Origin: Bacillota bacterium
GTDB lineage: Bacteria > Bacillota > Bacilli > Bacillales_A > Planococcaceae
Direction: 5' to 3'
Length of the DNA stretch: 26,614 bases
Assembly (NCBI GenBank): GCA_023405135.1
Contig: JAEXYZ010000041.1
Location: forward strand, 1-26,614
Shown: one piece after another, positions 8,918-17,035 of the stretch
How positions within the stretch are numbered: position 1 is the stretch's first letter
How the letters are laid out: each line of letters begins with the position of its first letter
Program-made: the position numbers and the translations under genes
The notes under the pieces: generated by a model
What the model was told of the DNA's origin: nothing
Seen by the model: only the letters and a program-made list of their open reading frames with translations
The model's database searches: none

Positions 8918-10102
8918 TTAATTTAATACTTGACTGTAAATTTGTATTATATCATCTTTTGTTGCTTTTCGTGGATTATGGGGAAGAGTTCCAATATTAT
9001 CTAGAGCGTCTAATGCCAGTTTTTCAATCATGTCATTTGTAAATACGATATTTAAATATTTAAAATTAGATGGGATATTTAATTCTTTATTAAGAGCGTG
9101 TACCAAGTTTTCTAATTGATTTGCAGCAAAAATATCATTCTTCATTAATAACGATGAATCAAATATTCTTGCAATTTCAGCAAATTTTTTTATATTTGCA
9201 ATTTTATTAAATCCTATTACATAAGGTAAAAGAATTGCATTAGCTATGCCGTGTGGTACTTGAAAATGTGCGGACATTGGATGGGAACAGGAGTGGACAA
9301 GTCCCAGCTTTCCATAATTAAAAGCAAATCCAGCTAAAGTACTAGCTAAATGGATTTGACTTCTAGCTTCGATATTTGCAGGTTGTGCGTAACTTGCAGG
9401 TAAAAATTCTATTAACATTTTAATAGCTTGTAAAGAAAATGCTTCAGATAAAGGGGTTGCACTTAAAGAAACATAGGATTCGATTGCATGAACTAGAGCA
9501 TCCATACCAGTTGCTGCGACAATACTTGATGGAAGGGTGTAGGTTAAGGATGGATCGACAATTACATAGGCTGGTTGTATAAGTGGTGAAGCGATAATAT
9601 ATTTTCTTTTAGCTATGGGATCAGTTATAACTGCACTTGTAGTTACTTCCGCTCCTGTACCTACTGTAGTAGGGATTGCGATAATAGTTGGACCTTTTGC
9701 TTTTAAAACTTCTTTCCCTCGTCGATAATCTAATATATGTCCACTGTTTGCCAAAATGGCACTAACTCCTTTTGCAAAATCCATTACGCTTCCGCCACCT
9801 AGGGCAATTATTGCCTGGCATTGTTCTTTTATATATAAATCTTTTCCTTACATCACAGTTTCTGCAAGTGGATTAGGTTCTACCTCTGAATAGCAGTAGA
9901 ATTCAATACTTGATTGTGATAAACAATTTTGAATGCGTGTTACTATACCAGAGGTTAAAAGACCATTATCTGTAGCAATAAAAACTCTTTTATAATTCGC
10001 TTCTTTTAGTATTACACTTAAATTTGACTCTATTGAATTAATACCAAAAATTAAATTAGTTGCTAAGAAACTATTAAAATTAATGTTTTGTATATTCATC
10101 AT
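8918..10102 (-). pseudogene. Type III (iron-containing) alcohol dehydrogenase with an in-frame stop
   Basis: Intact relatives (~385-395 aa) reduce aldehydes or oxidise alcohols with NAD(P)H and a metal. The gene is full length (394 codons), but codon 85 is TAA (9850-9848), in the same frame on both sides: PNPLAETVM-stop-GKDLYIKEQCQAIIALGGGS. The family usually has Glu there, so GAA to TAA explains it. Downstream everything is conserved: GGGSVMDFAKG, IPTTVGTGAEVT, the metal ligands D and H in GMDALVHAIES, and the histidines in VHSCSHPMSAHFQVPHG. The start is ATG at 10102 or 10099 with an AGGAGG SD. An ATG at 9784 could restart but would yield only the C-terminal part without the full dinucleotide domain. 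It lies downstream of the transketolase genes and may have supplied aldehyde reduction in the same pathway. Confidence 0.82.
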
Positions 10103-10183
10103 TTTCCTCCTGATTAAAGAGTGAAACTTTGTCCTTGACGCAAATACCGAAATTCCTTCAGCTTAGTAAGAAGAAGGTAAAGA

Positions 10184-10218
10184 GCATCTTATAAGGCACT
10201 TTTTCCCTTAAAAGATGC
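10184..10218 (-). terminator. Hairpin after the transketolase genes
   Basis: GCATCTT (10184-10190) pairs with AAGATGC (10212-10218), with an inner AAGG/CCTT pairing. The minus-side U-tract is weak (CTCTTTACC), so termination before the alcohol dehydrogenase gene may be partial. Confidence 0.5.
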
Positions 10219-10227
10219 TTTTTATTA

Positions 10228-11175
10228 TTATTTTCTTAATAGAACCTTTTGAGCAGCTAAAACAATATGATGTGATGATATTTCATATTTATTTAATAAA
10301 TCATCATTACTTGCAGATTCTGAGTTGCGATCTTTTACGCCTACAAATTCTACAGGAGTAGGTTTACTATTAACTAAAACTTCAGCTACTGCACTTCCTA
10401 ATCCTCCATAAATACTATGTTCTTCAGCAGTAACAATTGCTCCTGTAGTAGCAGCTTGAATAATAGCAGCTCGATCAATTGGTTTAATTGTTGGTAAATG
10501 AAGAACACCGGCAGAAATATTACGTTGTTTCAATATGTTTGCTGCTTCTAAAGAACGGCTTGTTGCCGTACCAGTAGAAATAATCGTAACGTCTAATCCC
10601 TCACGTAGAATTACACCTTTACCTACTTCAAAGTTATAATTTTTTTCAAATAGGATTGGATAATTATCTCGTGCAAGACGAATATAGACTGGTCCATGAT
10701 AAAGGTTCGCCCATTTTATCATTGCTGAAGTTTCAATTGCATCTGCTGGAGCAAGAACAATCATATTGGCTAGGCTTCTAAAGATTGCAAGATCTTCAAG
10801 TGCTTGATGGGATTTACCAGTTAAACCTGTTAACAGTCCGCTATAACCACCAATCATTTTTACATCTAACTTTGGTTGAGCAATTTGAACCTGAATTTGG
10901 TCTAAAGCTCTCTTTGACATAAAAGAGGCAAAAGTAACTGCCCATGGTTGGATACCAACTGTAGCTAATCCAGCTGCGACACTGAGCATATTCTGTTCAG
11001 CAATCCCCATTTGTAAAAATTTTTCCGGACATTGTATTGAAATATTATCAATTTTCGTTGAAGTTGCTAAATCACCATCTAATACATAAACCTTTGGGTC
11101 TGCTTTTGTTATTTCTAATAATGTTTGACTAAAGGTATCACGCATTGAAATAGGTTTTAATTGCGAGTCCTTCAT
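10228..11175 (-). CDS. Transketolase, C-terminal subunit
   Basis: This is the pyrimidine-binding plus C-terminal half of a split transketolase. It works with the N-terminal subunit encoded just upstream to move a two-carbon ketol unit from a ketose to an aldose using thiamine diphosphate. The 315-residue protein shows VLDGDLATS (about 31-39), MGIAEQN with the cofactor-activating E60, the SHQALED segment (H123, E127, D128), YIRLARDNYP, and a C-terminal domain ending EEHSIYGGLGSAVAE. Its ATG overlaps the upstream stop by four bases (ATGA), with a GGAGGTG SD inside that gene, which is typical of translational coupling and equal dosage. Split transketolases are frequent in accessory catabolic clusters, while the housekeeping enzyme is usually a single chain. 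Confidence 0.9.
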   Translation of the reverse strand: MKDSQLKPISMRDTFSQTLLEITKADPKVYVLDGDLATSTKIDNISIQCPEKFLQMGIAEQNMLSVAAGLATVGIQPWAVTFASFMSKRALDQIQVQIAQPKLDVKMIGGYSGLLTGLTGKSHQALEDLAIFRSLANMIVLAPADAIETSAMIKWANLYHGPVYIRLARDNYPILFEKNYNFEVGKGVILREGLDVTIISTGTATSRSLEAANILKQRNISAGVLHLPTIKPIDRAAIIQAATTGAIVTAEEHSIYGGLGSAVAEVLVNSKPTPVEFVGVKDRNSESASNDDLLNKYEISSHHIVLAAQKVLLRK

Positions 11176-12017
11176 TGTAAGGCACCTCCTACATTATTCA
11201 ATTCCGCTATTGCGGCAGCTAATTCATCGTTTGTTGGAACTCTTGAATGCCACAAGTAGTTTCCTTCCATAAAGCTTATTCCCTTACCTTTTACTGTATC
11301 AGCTATTATGATTGAAGGTTTATTTTTCACAGTTTTTGCTTCATTAAAGGCAGATAAAATTTCATCAAACGAATGGCCATTTATTCGAATTACATGCCAG
11401 CCAAATGCATTCCATTTTTCTTCTAACTGATTATTTGGAGCTAAACGATTATTATTTGTTCCTGGCCATCCATATTGTTGCAACTTGTTATAATCGATAA
11501 TAACTAATAAATTATCAAGCTTATATTTTTCGCCAATAAATGCAGCTTCCCAAACTTGACCTTCTTGGGATTCGCCGTCCCCAATCATACAATATACACG
11601 GAACTTTTCATTCTTTAGCTTTGCTCCTAATGCCATCCCAACTGCGGCAGAAATTCCTTGACCTAAAGAGCCTGTTGACATTTCAATACCTGGTAGAGCA
11701 TTCATATCAGGATGACCTTGTAATCTAGAATCTATCGAATCGAACGTAAATAATTCATCATGATTGATAAACCCTTTCTCTGCTAAAACACAATATAACC
11801 CTATAGCAGAATGTCCCTTCGATAAAATAAATCGATCGCGGGCTGGAGACTTTGGATTAGATGGATCAATATGCATTTCTTGAAAATATAGTGTTGTTAA
11901 AATATCGATTGCTGAAAGGGGGCCACCGATATGCCCAGCACCTGCATGATGAACTACTTTTAATAAATTTTTTCGAGCATTTGTTGCTCTTAATTTAAGT
12001 AATGAATTATTTGTCAT
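11172..12017 (-). CDS. Transketolase, N-terminal (ThDP pyrophosphate-binding) subunit
   Basis: The diphosphate-binding half of the split transketolase, 281 residues. Landmarks: HAGAGHIGGPLS (24-35), SKGHS (67-70), QGHPDM (100-105), STGSLGQGI (114-122) and the ThDP/Mg motif GDGESQEGQVWE (146-157) ending at N177. The histidines expected to contact substrate and cofactor are present. The ATG at 12017 has GGGAGGT about 9 nt upstream. It is the second gene of the leftward operon after the phosphofructokinase-like gene (57-bp gap), and that gap contains one of the AAGCGCTT palindromes (12047-12054). Confidence 0.9.
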   Translation of the reverse strand: MTNNSLLKLRATNARKNLLKVVHHAGAGHIGGPLSAIDILTTLYFQEMHIDPSNPKSPARDRFILSKGHSAIGLYCVLAEKGFINHDELFTFDSIDSRLQGHPDMNALPGIEMSTGSLGQGISAAVGMALGAKLKNEKFRVYCMIGDGESQEGQVWEAAFIGEKYKLDNLLVIIDYNKLQQYGWPGTNNNRLAPNNQLEEKWNAFGWHVIRINGHSFDEILSAFNEAKTVKNKPSIIIADTVKGKGISFMEGNYLWHSRVPTNDELAAAIAELNNVGGALQ

Positions 12018-12046
12018 AAAATAAATACCTCCCTATAAATTTGAGA

Positions 12047-12054
12047 AAGCGCTT
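12047..12054. promoter_or_regulatory. AAGCGCTT operator-like palindrome 1
   Basis: This is the LacI-family core palindrome between pfk and the transketolase N subunit. On the minus strand it reads GGTTAAGCGCTTTCTC, sharing GTTAAGCGCTT with sites 2 and 3. No clear promoter is seen beside it, so it may act by roadblock or serve a weak internal promoter. Confidence 0.5.
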
Positions 12055-12073
12055 AACCAATGGCCGAAAATTC

Positions 12074-13258
12074 TTATAATTGAAGAGCAACTTCATCTTC
12101 CATCAGAAGGGGGCTAATATACTCTACAAACTCTGCAGTTACATAGTTGTTTTCGACATTATACCAATTAGACGGGAGTTTCCTTTCTCTTCCTCCAACA
12201 TCCTCTAAGTCAATATGATCGTAGAATGGCTTATAAGCAGACTCATTTTTTCGTTTTAATGAAACCATTACTTTATTTTGCTGATCTTTTATTAACTCCC
12301 AAGCTTTGTAACCCAAACAATAAGCTTCGTTTAAATCGATAGAGGAGATGTACTGGGAGCTGCATCTTTGCCAAATGCTAGTATCAATATTACGTGTTAC
12401 AAGACCAAGATTCTCATCAATTGCTTTTTTTAGTAAATAGGAGACTCCACCAAGATGTGGTCTCTTTAGAGCATCGTACTTTAATGATGATGATGCGAAT
12501 AACTGATTGTAATTATCTCGTATACCTTCTGAAACAATTATAAGGGTATGCTGATTTTCCTTTTGATGGTTCTCAATTTTTTCTAAACACTTTTCTAATT
12601 CAAAAGGTACTTCTGGAACATAAATTAACTGTTTTACATTTGAGTTGATAGATGATGCCAGGCTACATGAAGCTGCCAACCATCCAGTATTTCGACCCAT
12701 AGTTTCAATGATTGTAATCTTTTTAGGAGATTCATAACTTGAAATATCAAATGTTATATCCCTACAGCAGGAGATTAAAAATTTAGTAGCACTTATAAAT
12801 CCAGGGGAATGGTCAATATGGCAAAGGTCATTATCTATTGACTTTGGTACTCCAATAACATATAAATCGTATTTTTCCTTTTTCGCATATTCCCCAATTA
12901 AATGGGTCGCATACATAGTTCCATTTCCACCAATACAAAATAAAAATCGAATATTCAAACTTTTTAAAGTATCAAGAATTAATTTTAAGCTTTTCTCATC
13001 AATCTTTAAGCGACAGGTACCAAGGACGGCACCTGGAGTATGTTTAATTTTAAAAAGTGTTTCTTTTGAAAGGTTATCTAAACGAATAATGGAGTTTTCT
13101 AATAGACCTTGAAATCCTCCCTTAGCACCATAAATAGCAATATTGTTTTCTTGGCAGATGGAATCAATAATTCCGACTAAAGAGCTGTTAATAACAGCAG
13201 TAGGGCCACCGGATTGTATAATCAATGCATTGCCAGAAAGAATAATAATCCCTCCCAT
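12074..13258 (-). CDS. 6-phosphofructokinase family protein (Pfp-like)
   Basis: A sugar-phosphate kinase of the PfkA/Pfp superfamily, normally fructose-6-phosphate to fructose-1,6-bisphosphate with ATP or pyrophosphate. Seen: LIIQSGGPTAVIN (12-24), GGNGT (110-114), VPKSIDND (137-144; catalytic D142 and D144), TMGRNTGW (186-193), VSEGI (242-246) and a Pfp-type PHLGGVSYLL. The residue that chooses the phosphoryl donor is Gly113 (ATP-like), yet Lys139 is the pyrophosphate/clade-X type, and the usual Asp before Gly113 is Asn112. The donor therefore cannot be assigned. The overall sequence is closest in feel to ~400-aa Pfp-like proteins. The ATG at 13258 lacks an upstream SD. A GGGAGGG lies inside its first codons instead (see findings). 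It heads the leftward operon. Confidence 0.82.
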   Translation of the reverse strand: MGGIIILSGNALIIQSGGPTAVINSSLVGIIDSICQENNIAIYGAKGGFQGLLENSIIRLDNLSKETLFKIKHTPGAVLGTCRLKIDEKSLKLILDTLKSLNIRFLFCIGGNGTMYATHLIGEYAKKEKYDLYVIGVPKSIDNDLCHIDHSPGFISATKFLISCCRDITFDISSYESPKKITIIETMGRNTGWLAASCSLASSINSNVKQLIYVPEVPFELEKCLEKIENHQKENQHTLIIVSEGIRDNYNQLFASSSLKYDALKRPHLGGVSYLLKKAIDENLGLVTRNIDTSIWQRCSSQYISSIDLNEAYCLGYKAWELIKDQQNKVMVSLKRKNESAYKPFYDHIDLEDVGGRERKLPSNWYNVENNYVTAEFVEYISPLLMEDEVALQL

Positions 13259-13261
13259 TTT

Positions 13262-13277
13262 AGTTAAGCGCTTAACT
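13262..13277. promoter_or_regulatory. Operator-like palindrome 2 (perfect 16-mer)
   Basis: AGTTAAGCGCTTAACT is a perfect 16-bp palindrome just downstream of the predicted pfk promoter, at about +7 to +22, a classic repressor position. It is the best site in the cluster and the likely primary operator of the LacI-family protein encoded next door. Confidence 0.72.
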
Positions 13278-13290
13278 TCGATTTTAAAAT

Positions 13291-13319
13291 ACTATAAATC
13301 TTTTTTTCTCATTTTTCAA
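13291..13319 (-). promoter_or_regulatory. SigA-type promoter of the pfk-transketolase operon
   Basis: On the minus strand, TTGAAA (13319-13314), a 17-bp spacer and TATAGT (13296-13291), each 5/6 to consensus. The -35 lies inside the end of the regulator gene. Expected start of transcription is near 13284, directly before palindrome 2. Confidence 0.65.
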
Positions 13320-14319
13320 TGGTTTTTATTTTTTTTACTGTTTCACGTTCTATAATTTCTGTATTTAGTATTATTTTTCGTTTCTCTGTTTCACCGTTTA
13401 TCGCATTCATCAAAAGGTTTACTGCTTCAACAGCAATTTTCTTTTGTGGTTGAGAAACAGTTGTTAATGGGGGATCGATAATTTCTGTAATGATTGTATT
13501 ATCGAATCCGATAATTGAAATATCATTAGGTACATCAAGACCGAGTTTTCTACAAGATTTTATTGCTCCAGCTGCCATTAAATCATTACAAGCAAAGATT
13601 GCAGTAGGAGTTACTTTTGAATTTTCCATAATTTGAATTAAGCTATCGAACCCGGCTTGAATAGTTGACTCCTTAGCGTAATATAATTCTTTCATTGGGG
13701 ATAGCCCATGTTCTAACATTGCTGTTAAATAACCTCTAAAACGTTCACGGTTACTCCAAATATCTCTTGCAATTATTGCAATATTTTTATGCCCTTGATT
13801 TATCAAATATGAGGTCGCAAGATAACCAGCATCATAATCACTAATCGAGACTAAGTTTAACTCTTCATCTGGGGCATTTCTTGCAACAAGTACAATTGGT
13901 ACTTTTAATTCTTTAATTTTTTTTATCGTATCAAAATTTTCAAAACCAGATGCTAAAATGAAGCCATCAACATTTTTTTGCATCAATAAAGAGACATACA
14001 TTTCTTCTTTTTCTGTTAAATAGTCAGTGCTACAAATTACAACATTATAATTAAAGCTGCTTGCAACATCTTCCACATATCTCGCCAATGTAGAAAAGAA
14101 AGGATTAGCTAAGTCGGGCAAAATAAATCCAATGGTACAAGTGTTTTTTCCCATTAGTGCGGAAGCGATTAGATTTGGCTTATAATCAAGTTCCTCTATT
14201 ACTTTTAAAACTTTTTGTCTAGTTTTTTCTCCAATACGCCCTGTATTATTAATAACCTTTGATACAGTGGCAATTGAGACATTCGCAGCCTTCGCTACAT
14301 CATAAATATTTACTTTCAT
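13309..14319 (-). CDS. LacI-family transcriptional regulator
   Basis: A 336-residue DNA-binding repressor. The N-terminal helix-turn-helix reads VNIYDVAKAANVSIATVSKV, followed by the hinge helix region (YKPNLIASALMG) and a periplasmic-binding-protein-like sensor domain (TIGFILPDLANPFFSTL, VDGFILASG, AIFACNDLMAAGA, DISIIGFDNT). The start is set at ATG 14319 because GAGGTGA lies about 5 nt upstream; a GTG at 14328 is in frame but has no SD. It sits at the divergence point between the leftward pfk-transketolase genes and the rightward dehydrogenase-transporter genes, so it very likely controls both by binding AAGCGCTT palindromes. The ligand is unknown. Confidence 0.93.
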   Translation of the reverse strand: MKVNIYDVAKAANVSIATVSKVINNTGRIGEKTRQKVLKVIEELDYKPNLIASALMGKNTCTIGFILPDLANPFFSTLARYVEDVASSFNYNVVICSTDYLTEKEEMYVSLLMQKNVDGFILASGFENFDTIKKIKELKVPIVLVARNAPDEELNLVSISDYDAGYLATSYLINQGHKNIAIIARDIWSNRERFRGYLTAMLEHGLSPMKELYYAKESTIQAGFDSLIQIMENSKVTPTAIFACNDLMAAGAIKSCRKLGLDVPNDISIIGFDNTIITEIIDPPLTTVSQPQKKIAVEAVNLLMNAINGETEKRKIILNTEIIERETVKKIKTIEK

Positions 14320-14464
14320 GTTACTCACCTCACGTGTAATACTTAAATCATTACATCATAGACATATATTAGCTTATTTATCTTGTATAAAAAAAGAGAT
14401 TTCATTGACATTCCAGAAATTATTTGTTTTTTACAGAAAAATAATTCGTATTTCAGATTAGGTG

Positions 14465-14494
14465 TTGACATTTTTTTTATTATAAATCTATAAT
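14465..14494 (+). promoter_or_regulatory. SigA-type promoter of the aldehyde dehydrogenase-transporter operon
   Basis: TTGACA (14465-14470), an 18-bp spacer and TATAAT (14489-14494), an exact consensus for both hexamers. The SD of the first gene begins about 25 bp further on. No AAGCGCTT palindrome overlaps it; the nearest downstream one is at 14920. Confidence 0.8.
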
Positions 14495-14532
14495 TCTGAT
14501 AAAACTTTATTATTCTAAAAGGAGTGAAAATT

Positions 14533-15969
14533 TTGAAAATTATAAAGGGGATAATTATTAACGGAGAGTCGATTAATACTAGTGAATGTATTGAAGTAAT
14601 TAATCCAGCTACAAAAGAGATTTTAGGGACTGTACCAAAAGGAAGTGAGAAAGAAGCTAAACTTGCTGCTAATGCTGCTTATAATGCCTTAGATTCGTGG
14701 TCTAAATTAACTGCTGAGCAACGGTCTAAGTTATTAATTAATTGGTATCAACTGATTGAAGCGAATAAAGAATCAATTGGTGAAATTATGACAATGGAAC
14801 AGGGAAAACCTTTACAAGAGGCTATTGGAGAAGTTGAGTATGCTAATAGTTTTATTTCTTGGTATGCAGAGGAAGGCAAGAGAATCTATGGACAAACGGT
14901 ACCTTCTTCTAATTTAGTTAAGCGCTTACTCATTTTAAAACAACCTGTTGGTGTTGTAGCAGCGATTACTCCTTGGAATTTCCCAGCTGCGATGATTACT
15001 CGAAAAGTAGCACCAGCATTAGCGGCAGGATGTACTGTAGTAATAAAACCGGCCTCACAAACTCCTTTTACAGCAATAAAACTTATTGAGTTGGCACATG
15101 AAGCAGGAATTCCAAAAGGTGTTCTAAATATTGTTACGGGAAATGCAAGTGCTATTGTCGGTGAATGGATGAATGATAGTAGAATCCGGAAAGTAACATT
15201 TACAGGTTCAACAGAAATCGGAAAAGAGCTTATGAAGCAGGCTGCTAAAACTGTAAAGAAAATTTCTTTAGAACTTGGGGGACATGCTCCGTTCATAATT
15301 ACTAAAAATGCAAATTTAAAACTAGCTGCTGAAAGTTTAATAAAATCTAAATTTAGAAATGCCGGCCAAACTTGTGTATGTGCAAACAGAATTTATGTAC
15401 ACAAAGATATTGAAGAAGAATTTACAAATATTTTTGTAGAACAAGTAGAGAGTCTAAAAATAGGAAATGGATTAGAAGAAGGGGTTGTAATCGGGCCGCT
15501 AATTGATAATAACGCAATAGATAAAGTTAATACACAATTACAAGATGCGGTTGAAAAGGGGGCCAAAATCGTTTCTGGTGGGAAAGAAGTTAATAATTTA
15601 AGTGGATATTTTATACAACCTACTGTAATCACCAATGTAACAGATGATATGCAATGTATGTTTGAGGAAACCTTTGGACCATTAGCGCCAATTACAATTT
15701 TTGAAAGTGTTGATGAGGTTATTCAACGAGCTAATAATACACCATATGGTCTAGCCGCATATGTATTTTCAGAAAAATTAACAGAGGCAATTTATATTTC
15801 TGAAAGTTTAGAATATGGAATTGTTGGATTAAATGATGGATTGCCTTCAGTAGCGCAAGCACCATTTGGAGGTTTCAAAGAAAGTGGTCTTGGTCGTGAA
15901 GGTGGCTTATGGGGAATAGAAGAATTTCTTGAAGTTAAATTTATATCAGTTGGTCTTGAGCAAAACTAA
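14533..15969 (+). CDS. NAD(P)-dependent aldehyde dehydrogenase, succinate-semialdehyde dehydrogenase (GabD)-like
   Basis: Oxidises an aldehyde to a carboxylic acid. The 478-residue protein has the full ALDH set: PWNFPAAMITRK with N149, FTGSTEIG (223-230), the general base E247 in SLELGG, and the nucleophile C281 in GQTCVCANRIYV. The GQTCVCANR form is typical of GabD-like enzymes, whose known substrates include acidic semialdehydes and, in some relatives, sulfolactaldehyde. The context does not suggest GABA metabolism, so I read it as oxidising an aldehyde produced by this pathway. The start is TTG at 14533 with AAAAGGAG 8 nt upstream; a GTG at 14524 overlaps that SD. It is first in the rightward operon. 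Codons 129-132 contain operator-like palindrome 3. Confidence 0.9.
   Translation: MKIIKGIIINGESINTSECIEVINPATKEILGTVPKGSEKEAKLAANAAYNALDSWSKLTAEQRSKLLINWYQLIEANKESIGEIMTMEQGKPLQEAIGEVEYANSFISWYAEEGKRIYGQTVPSSNLVKRLLILKQPVGVVAAITPWNFPAAMITRKVAPALAAGCTVVIKPASQTPFTAIKLIELAHEAGIPKGVLNIVTGNASAIVGEWMNDSRIRKVTFTGSTEIGKELMKQAAKTVKKISLELGGHAPFIITKNANLKLAAESLIKSKFRNAGQTCVCANRIYVHKDIEEEFTNIFVEQVESLKIGNGLEEGVVIGPLIDNNAIDKVNTQLQDAVEKGAKIVSGGKEVNNLSGYFIQPTVITNVTDDMQCMFEETFGPLAPITIFESVDEVIQRANNTPYGLAAYVFSEKLTEAIYISESLEYGIVGLNDGLPSVAQAPFGGFKESGLGREGGLWGIEEFLEVKFISVGLEQN
14916..14929. promoter_or_regulatory. Operator-like palindrome 3, inside the aldehyde dehydrogenase gene
   Basis: AGTTAAGCGCTTAC shares 13 identical bases with palindrome 2. 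It lies about 420 bp downstream of the predicted start of transcription, within codons 128-132. It could act as an auxiliary operator by looping or block elongation. Confidence 0.5.
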
Positions 15970-15985
15970 AAAGTAGGTGAGTCTT

Positions 15986-17035
15986 TTGAAAGCGCTTATA
16001 AAAACCAAAAGTGGCATAGGAAATATGGAAATAGGTTTAATAGATGATCCTATTTGTAAAGAAAATCAGGTAAAAGTTGAAATTGCTTACACAGGAATTT
16101 GTGGTACTGATTTGCATATTTTTCATGATACATTTAAGAACTTTCCACCGGTAGTTTTAGGCCATGAATGCTCTGGAATTGTAGTGGAAGTTGGAGAAAA
16201 CGTAAAAAACTTCTCATTGGGAGACCGTGTTACGGTATTAGGATCGACTCAAAAAACTTGTGGAACATGTATTCACTGTAAAACTGGCCACTATATGTTT
16301 TGTAAAAGTAGACGTGGAATGGGGCATGGGGTAAATGGTAGTTTTACTAAATATGTGAGTATAGAAGAAGATGTTGTATATAAACTACCAGACTATGTGT
16401 CTCTAAAGGAGGGAGCATTAGCAGAACCTTTAGCCTGTGCTGTTCAAGCGATAGAAGAACTAACGGATATAAAAAGTGGCGATGTCGTTTTATTATCAGG
16501 ACCAGGCCCTATTGGATTAATTTGTTTATCTTTACTAGTAATGAAGGGATGTAAAGTTTTAATAAGCGGTACAAACGTAGACGAAAAAAGATTAGGAATT
16601 GCAAAGGATATAGGTGCTGACAGAATAATTAATGTTCAAAAAGAAAACTTAGATGGTGTAATTTCAGAGGAAACTGATGGCAAAGGCATAGATGTAACTA
16701 TAGATTGTTCTGGTTCACCAATAGCTATTAATAGTTGCTTTGAATTTGTGAAGAATCGAGGTAAACATATTCAAGTAGGGATAGTTGGGAAAGAGTTTAT
16801 ATTTAATTATGACACAATTTTATATAAGCAATTAAGCGTATATGGATCATTAGCTCATTCCTTTAGTACGTGGGATAGAGTAATGAATATTTATAAACAA
16901 AACAAAATAAACTTAACTCCAATTATTACACATGTTATGAACTTACATGAATGGGAGCAAGCTTTTCAACTTTGTGAAGAGAAGCAATGTGGAAAGGTAC
17001 TGATTAAATATGACAAAAACAGTGATTGGGAATGA
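15986..17035 (+). CDS. Zinc-dependent alcohol (polyol) dehydrogenase 1
   Basis: A medium-chain NAD(P)-dependent dehydrogenase, 349 residues, probably oxidising a secondary hydroxyl of a polyol or sugar derivative. Catalytic zinc ligands are C39, H60/E61 (GHECSG) and E147. Structural zinc cysteines are C92, C95, C98 and C106. The Rossmann motif is SGPGPIG (171-177). It resembles sorbitol/threonine/galactitol-phosphate dehydrogenases, but the substrate cannot be named. The start is TTG at 15986: TAGGTGAG lies 4-5 nt upstream, while the in-frame GTG at 15977 has no SD. It begins 16 bp after the aldehyde dehydrogenase stop, and operator-like palindrome 4 overlaps its first codons. Confidence 0.88.
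   Translation: MKALIKTKSGIGNMEIGLIDDPICKENQVKVEIAYTGICGTDLHIFHDTFKNFPPVVLGHECSGIVVEVGENVKNFSLGDRVTVLGSTQKTCGTCIHCKTGHYMFCKSRRGMGHGVNGSFTKYVSIEEDVVYKLPDYVSLKEGALAEPLACAVQAIEELTDIKSGDVVLLSGPGPIGLICLSLLVMKGCKVLISGTNVDEKRLGIAKDIGADRIINVQKENLDGVISEETDGKGIDVTIDCSGSPIAINSCFEFVKNRGKHIQVGIVGKEFIFNYDTILYKQLSVYGSLAHSFSTWDRVMNIYKQNKINLTPIITHVMNLHEWEQAFQLCEEKQCGKVLIKYDKNSDWE
15990..15997. promoter_or_regulatory. AAGCGCTT operator-like palindrome 4
   Basis: It overlaps codons 2-4 of zinc dehydrogenase 1 and reads TGAAAGCGCTTATA in context. Of the five sites this one is closest to a CcpA cre box (13 of 14 positions by my alignment), so carbon catabolite repression is an alternative reading. Codon constraint could also explain it. 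Confidence 0.4.

Noticed and set aside
8918..9784. The 288-residue frame as an independent short alcohol dehydrogenase
   Set aside because: It lacks the N-terminal dinucleotide part, has no convincing SD, and is in the same frame as 9848-10102 separated only by one TAA, so it is the 3' part of one gene.
8918..13258. Methylotrophy (RuMP) cassette, as Fe-alcohol dehydrogenase, transketolase and Pfk together recall the B. methanolicus plasmid
   Set aside because: No hexulose-phosphate synthase or isomerase, no fba, glpX or rpe, and the TRAP transporter and polyol dehydrogenases do not fit.
14400..14455. Loose inverted repeat GAAATTATTT / AAAATAATTC as operator of the rightward promoter
   Set aside because: Imperfect, AT-rich and unrelated to the AAGCGCTT motif, so expected by chance.
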